A stretch of 64,000 nucleotides of DNA from Actinokineospora alba (GTDB lineage Bacteria; Actinomycetota; Actinomycetes; Mycobacteriales; Pseudonocardiaceae), in NCBI RefSeq assembly GCF_004362515.1, contig NZ_SNXU01000001.1, positions 248,001 to 312,000 of the forward strand, given 5' to 3'. How positions within the stretch are numbered: position 1 is the stretch's first letter; the number at the start of each line of letters is the position of its first letter. The position numbers and the translations under genes were made by a program. The notes under the pieces were generated by a model. That model was not told where the DNA came from. It made no database searches and saw only the letters and a program-made list of their open reading frames with translations. Shown here piece by piece: positions 61,826 through 64,000 of this stretch.

Positions 61826-62500
61826 TCACCCGGGTGAGCGGTCCTCGAAACCGCGTTCGGCCAGGTCAGCGATCCTCCTCATGGCTTCGTCGGCTTCCGG
61901 TCCGGTTGCCGCGACACGCACCCGGTCACCACCGGCCGCGCCGAGACCCATCAGGCTGAGCACACTTCTGGCGTCCGCCGCCCGGCCGCCGAAAGTGACC
62001 GTGACCTCGGCATCCACCCCCGCCAGGGCCTGAGCGAGCAGGCCGGCGGGCCGGGCGTGCAGGCCGACGTCGTTGGTGAGCAGGATTTCCACACCTTCAG
62101 TGGAGTCGGACTCGTCGGGAATCAAATCCGCCATCGCGCCCGCGGCGGCGGACAGCACCGCGTCGAGGTCCGCGCCGCCCTGCGCGGCGGCGGCCGCGGC
62201 GACCGCGCCCTCCACCAGCGGCGCGTCGACGACCGCGGCGGACTCCGGGTCGCCGAGCATCTCGACGGCCAGGTCGGCGACCATCTTGGCGCTGCCGAGG
62301 TCGTAGAGCACGACCACGCCCGCGCCGCTCTGCGCGCCTTCGAGCGCCAGGGAGACCGCTTCGAAGTCGGTGCCCAGTTCGCCGTCGAGGCCGCCCGCGG
62401 TGGCGATCGTGACGTCGGGCGCCATCTGTCCCGCCACCTCCGCGACCCCGTCCGCGAGCCGCTGGCTGTGCGAGACGATCACCAGCCCGACCCGGGTCAT
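61826..62500 (-). CDS. dhaM: Dihydroxyacetone kinase phosphotransfer subunit DhaM (with HPr domain)
   Basis: This is a 224-residue protein with two parts. Residues about 1-125 form the EIIA-Man-like domain with the phosphorylated His11 (VIVSHSQRLADGV). Residues about 140-224 are an HPr-like domain with GLHARPA. It takes phosphate from the PTS and passes it to the ADP bound on DhaL. It overlaps dhaL by 4 bp (ATGA). Enzyme I is not encoded nearby, so a general PTS elsewhere must supply phosphate. Confidence 0.92.
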   Translation of the reverse strand: MTRVGLVIVSHSQRLADGVAEVAGQMAPDVTIATAGGLDGELGTDFEAVSLALEGAQSGAGVVVLYDLGSAKMVADLAVEMLGDPESAAVVDAPLVEGAVAAAAAAQGGADLDAVLSAAAGAMADLIPDESDSTEGVEILLTNDVGLHARPAGLLAQALAGVDAEVTVTFGGRAADARSVLSLMGLGAAGGDRVRVAATGPEADEAMRRIADLAERGFEDRSPG

Positions 62501-63105
62501 GCCGAGTCCGCGAAGGAGCGCAGCAGCAGGGCCGAGGACCGCGCGCCCGGGTCGAGGTGGCCCGCGCTGCGTTCGCCCAGGTACGACGCCCGCCCCTTGC
62601 GCGCAACCAGGGGCACCGTCGACTCCGCTCCCGCCTCGGCGGCGTCCGCGGCGGCGCGCAGCACCTCGGCGACCGTCGCCCCCTGCGCCTTGGCGGCGGG
62701 CGTGAGCGCGTCGACCATCGTCTTGTCCCCGACTTCGGCTTTGCCGCGGGCGACGACACCGTCGACCGCGGCCTGGAGCGCGGTCGAGATCAGCTCGGGC
62801 GTGAGTTCGGCGGCGTCGCCCACGGCGGTGGCCGCGCGCAGGAACGCCGTGCCGTAGAGCGGGCCGGCGGCTCCCCCAACCTTGGAGATCAGGGTGGTGG
62901 CGACCAGCTTGAGCACCGCGGCCGGAGTGTCCGGAGTGGACTCGTCGAGCCGGGCGAGCACGAAACCGAAGCCGCGCTTGAGGTTCTCGCCGTGGTCGCC
63001 GTCGCCGATGGCCTGGTCGAGCTTGACGAGTTCGTCGCGGTGTTCGGTGATCACGGCGGCGGCCTCGCGGATGGCGGCGGCCACGGTGCCCGCGTCGCAG
63101 CCCAT
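62497..63105 (-). CDS. dhaL: Dihydroxyacetone kinase subunit DhaL
   Basis: This is a 202-residue ADP-binding subunit. LDQAIGDGDHGENLKRG holds the magnesium-binding aspartates, KVGGAAGPLYGTAFL the phosphate loop, and GDKTMVDALTPA the family signature. Phosphorylated by DhaM, it transfers the group to dihydroxyacetone on DhaK. The ATG at 63105 shares one base with the dhaK stop (TGATG). Confidence 0.92.
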   Translation of the reverse strand: MGCDAGTVAAAIREAAAVITEHRDELVKLDQAIGDGDHGENLKRGFGFVLARLDESTPDTPAAVLKLVATTLISKVGGAAGPLYGTAFLRAATAVGDAAELTPELISTALQAAVDGVVARGKAEVGDKTMVDALTPAAKAQGATVAEVLRAAADAAEAGAESTVPLVARKGRASYLGERSAGHLDPGARSSALLLRSFADSA

Positions 63106-64000
63106 CAGACTCCCCACCGCAGGGCGGCGGTGTGGACCGGCGCGTCCCACAGGGCGGTGAGTTCGTCGTCGAGGCGCAGCAGGGTGAGGCTCATGCCTTG
63201 CATCTCCAGGCTCGTGATGAACGGTCCCACCAGTCTGCGTTCGACGGTGATCCCCCGCTCGGCGAGCAGCCGCTCGGCGATGCCGTGGGCCAGGTACAGC
63301 TCCAGCAGCGGCGTGCCGCCCATCGAGTTGGTGAACAGCAGGACCCGGCTCTTCTCGGCGAACGGGAGGTCGTCGAGGATCGGGTCGAGCAGCGCGGCCA
63401 CGAGGGTGTCGGCGTCGGCCATCGGCTCGCGGCTGCGGCCCGGCTCGCCGTGGATGCCGATGCCGACCTCCAGCTCGTCCTCGGCCAGGGTGAAACTCGG
63501 CTCGCCCACGTGCGGCACCGTCGGGGCGGTCAGCGCGATGCCCATCGAGCGGACGTTGCCGACGACCGCGCGGGCCAGCCGCTCGCAGGTGTCGAGGTCG
63601 GCGCCGGACTCGGCCGCGGCGCCCACGATCTTCTCCAGCAGGACCGTCCCGCCGACACCGCGCCGCCCGGCCGTCCAGGTGGAGTCGCGCACGGCGACGT
63701 CGTCGTCGATCACCACGGTGCGCACGTCGATCCCGTCGGCGGCGACCAGCTCGGCGGCGGTCTCGAAGTTCAGCACGTCGCCGGTGTAGTTCTTGACCAG
63801 CAGCAGGACACCCGCGCCGCCGTCGACCTGGGTCACCGCGGCCTGCACCTGGTCGGGCGTCGGTGACGTGAACACGGCGCCGGGACAGGCCGCGTCGAGC
63901 ATGCCGAGGCCGACGAAGCCGCCGTGCAGGGGTTCGTGGCCGGAACCGCCACCGGAGACGATCGCGACCTTGCCCCGCACCGGGGCGTCGGCCCGGGCGA
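63105..64000 (-). CDS. dhaK: Dihydroxyacetone kinase subunit DhaK (N-terminus outside window)
   Basis: The visible 297 residues belong to the substrate-binding subunit. VAIVSGGGSGHEPLHGGFVG is the N-terminal signature, LLLVKNYTGDVLNFETA the substrate pocket, and GIGIHGEPG carries the histidine that forms a covalent hemiaminal with dihydroxyacetone. The frame continues past base 64000, so about 35-40 residues are missing. It is the first gene of the dhaKLM transcript seen here. Confidence 0.92.
   Translation of the reverse strand, partial: ARADAPVRGKVAIVSGGGSGHEPLHGGFVGLGMLDAACPGAVFTSPTPDQVQAAVTQVDGGAGVLLLVKNYTGDVLNFETAAELVAADGIDVRTVVIDDDVAVRDSTWTAGRRGVGGTVLLEKIVGAAAESGADLDTCERLARAVVGNVRSMGIALTAPTVPHVGEPSFTLAEDELEVGIGIHGEPGRSREPMADADTLVAALLDPILDDLPFAEKSRVLLFTNSMGGTPLLELYLAHGIAERLLAERGITVERRLVGPFITSLEMQGMSLTLLRLDDELTALWDAPVHTAALRWGV

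Overview
The window is about 70% GC. It has many GTG and TTG starts, tightly overlapping operons, an IdeR/DmdR1-type iron box, the complete GlgE alpha-glucan pathway and an ethylmalonyl-CoA pathway enzyme. This points to an actinobacterium, most plausibly a mycelial member of the Pseudonocardiales. That placement is inferred from gene content and codon style; no rRNA or other marker lies in the window.

Layout. (1) 1-9064: an alpha-glucan glycosyltransferase cut by the window edge, a left-handed beta-helix acyltransferase, a nucleoside hydrolase, two methyltransferases, an enoyl-CoA hydratase, an ABC ATPase and GlgX. Much of this recalls the M. tuberculosis Rv3032-Rv3041c neighbourhood (from memory). 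(2) 9065-14942: a decayed IS110-like fragment, a cysteine dioxygenase/rhodanese pair, a palindromic array of 21-bp repeats, trpF, a membrane TPR protein, and a TetR regulator divergent from a SnoaL-like/NmrA-like pair. (3) 14914-21304: a four-gene minus-strand operon (ATP-grasp ligase, two IucA/IucC synthetases, PLP decarboxylase) behind an iron box. It is collinear with the vibrioferrin genes pvsA-B-D-E and lacks the exporter pvsC. (4) 21356-32927: glgP, glgE, treS, pep2 and glgB, which turn trehalose into alpha-glucan by way of maltose-1-phosphate and degrade it again, with a TetR/membrane-protein pair inserted. (5) 32973-46012: two zinc-protease lipoproteins, a Tat-exported GH109-like oxidoreductase, a cupin, a thioredoxin-fold/TPR protein, a DinB2-type polymerase, a MarR regulator, a membrane protein with a serine-hydrolase domain and an ABC-2 exporter. 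(6) 46082-54603: acyl-CoA metabolism (MeaB, thiolase, methylmalonyl-CoA epimerase, crotonyl-CoA carboxylase/reductase), a POT peptide transporter, a VOC/TetR pair and a large coiled-coil protein. (7) 54997-64000: a deaminase, a universal stress protein overlapping a class III adenylate cyclase, a secreted C39-like protease, a duplicated 3-hydroxyacyl-CoA dehydrogenase and a PTS-type dihydroxyacetone kinase operon cut by the window edge.

Points that deserve attention: the vibrioferrin-like operon with its iron box; a shared quasi-palindromic motif (consensus YTACCNNTMRGTAAC) in front of four separate acyl-CoA loci; the cAMP-linked stress-protein/cyclase overlap; a Y-family polymerase with an isoleucine at the sugar-gate position; and three very long intergenic palindromes.
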